Source: JBFEYJ01 sp041563315
GTDB lineage: Bacteria; Pseudomonadota; Gammaproteobacteria; Thiohalomonadales; Thiohalomonadaceae
Assembly (NCBI GenBank): GCA_041563315.1
Contig: JBFFNE010000075.1
Span: forward strand, 1 to 14,526
Direction: 5' to 3'
DNA length: 14,526 nt
Below the pieces are notes generated by a model. It was given only the letters and a program-made list of their open reading frames with translations. It made no database searches and was not told where the DNA came from. This document shows, piece after piece, positions 14,515-14,526 of the stretch. The position numbers were made by a program, and so were the translations under genes. Numbering within the stretch: position 1 is the first letter of the stretch; every line of letters begins with the position of its first letter.

Positions 14515-14526
14515 ACAGTTATTGAC

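Noticed and set aside
14515..14526. TTGAC-like end of the window as a promoter for the next gene
   Set aside because: Only 12 bases remain after the gyrB stop, too few to support a call.
1..14526. tRNA, rRNA, CRISPR, insertion sequence or prophage features
   Set aside because: None seen. Genes are densely packed core genes with no terminal repeats, spacer arrays or transposase motifs.

Overview
The window is a chromosomal replication-origin neighbourhood of a gammaproteobacterium. The divergent core is rpmH-rnpA-yidD-yidC-mnmE to the left and dnaA-dnaN-recF-gyrB to the right. GyrB (801 aa) and MnmE (449 aa) have gammaproteobacterial lengths and motifs, and an intact TgpA-type transglutaminase operon is present. 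Base composition is moderate, with no enteric-type clustering of GATC in the origin. I cannot name a genus. A Pseudomonas/Chromatiales-like lineage is plausible but is inference.

Layout. Positions 1-60 (minus) hold the first 20 codons of an unidentified exported protein. Positions 251-4163 (plus) are a tight three-gene operon: MoxR AAA+ ATPase, DUF58 membrane protein, TgpA-like membrane transglutaminase. It meets mnmE tail to tail across a hairpin at 4185-4208. Leftward genes from the origin are rpmH, rnpA, yidD, yidC and mnmE (8098 down to 4252), with a strong hairpin terminator between yidC and mnmE. Rightward genes are dnaA, dnaN, recF and gyrB (8315-14514).

Origin. The 229-bp dnaA-dnaN gap has three DnaA boxes (two in a perfect 11-bp inverted repeat), two very AT-rich tracts and a 13-bp tandem repeat, and is the best oriC candidate. 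A perfect DnaA box also sits in the dnaA leader, and another lies inside gyrB. In sampled rows the plus strand is C-rich in moxR and dnaA, near balanced in early dnaN, and G-rich from late dnaN into gyrB, as expected if forks diverge from here. Two sites matching the chromosomal parS (ParB-binding) consensus lie inside recF, in the same reading frame, 618 bp apart.

How the genes fit together. DnaA, the sliding clamp, RecF and GyrB serve initiation, replication, repair and supercoiling. RpmH, RnpA, YidD and YidC serve translation, RNase P and membrane insertion. MnmE modifies wobble uridines of tRNA. The embedded parS sites would tie the origin to ParABS segregation. The moxR-DUF58-tgpA operon is the only accessory-like part and appears to be transcribed head-on to the leftward fork. 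I found no sign of a wholly new system. The most interesting signals are segregation and initiation sites hidden within coding sequence.
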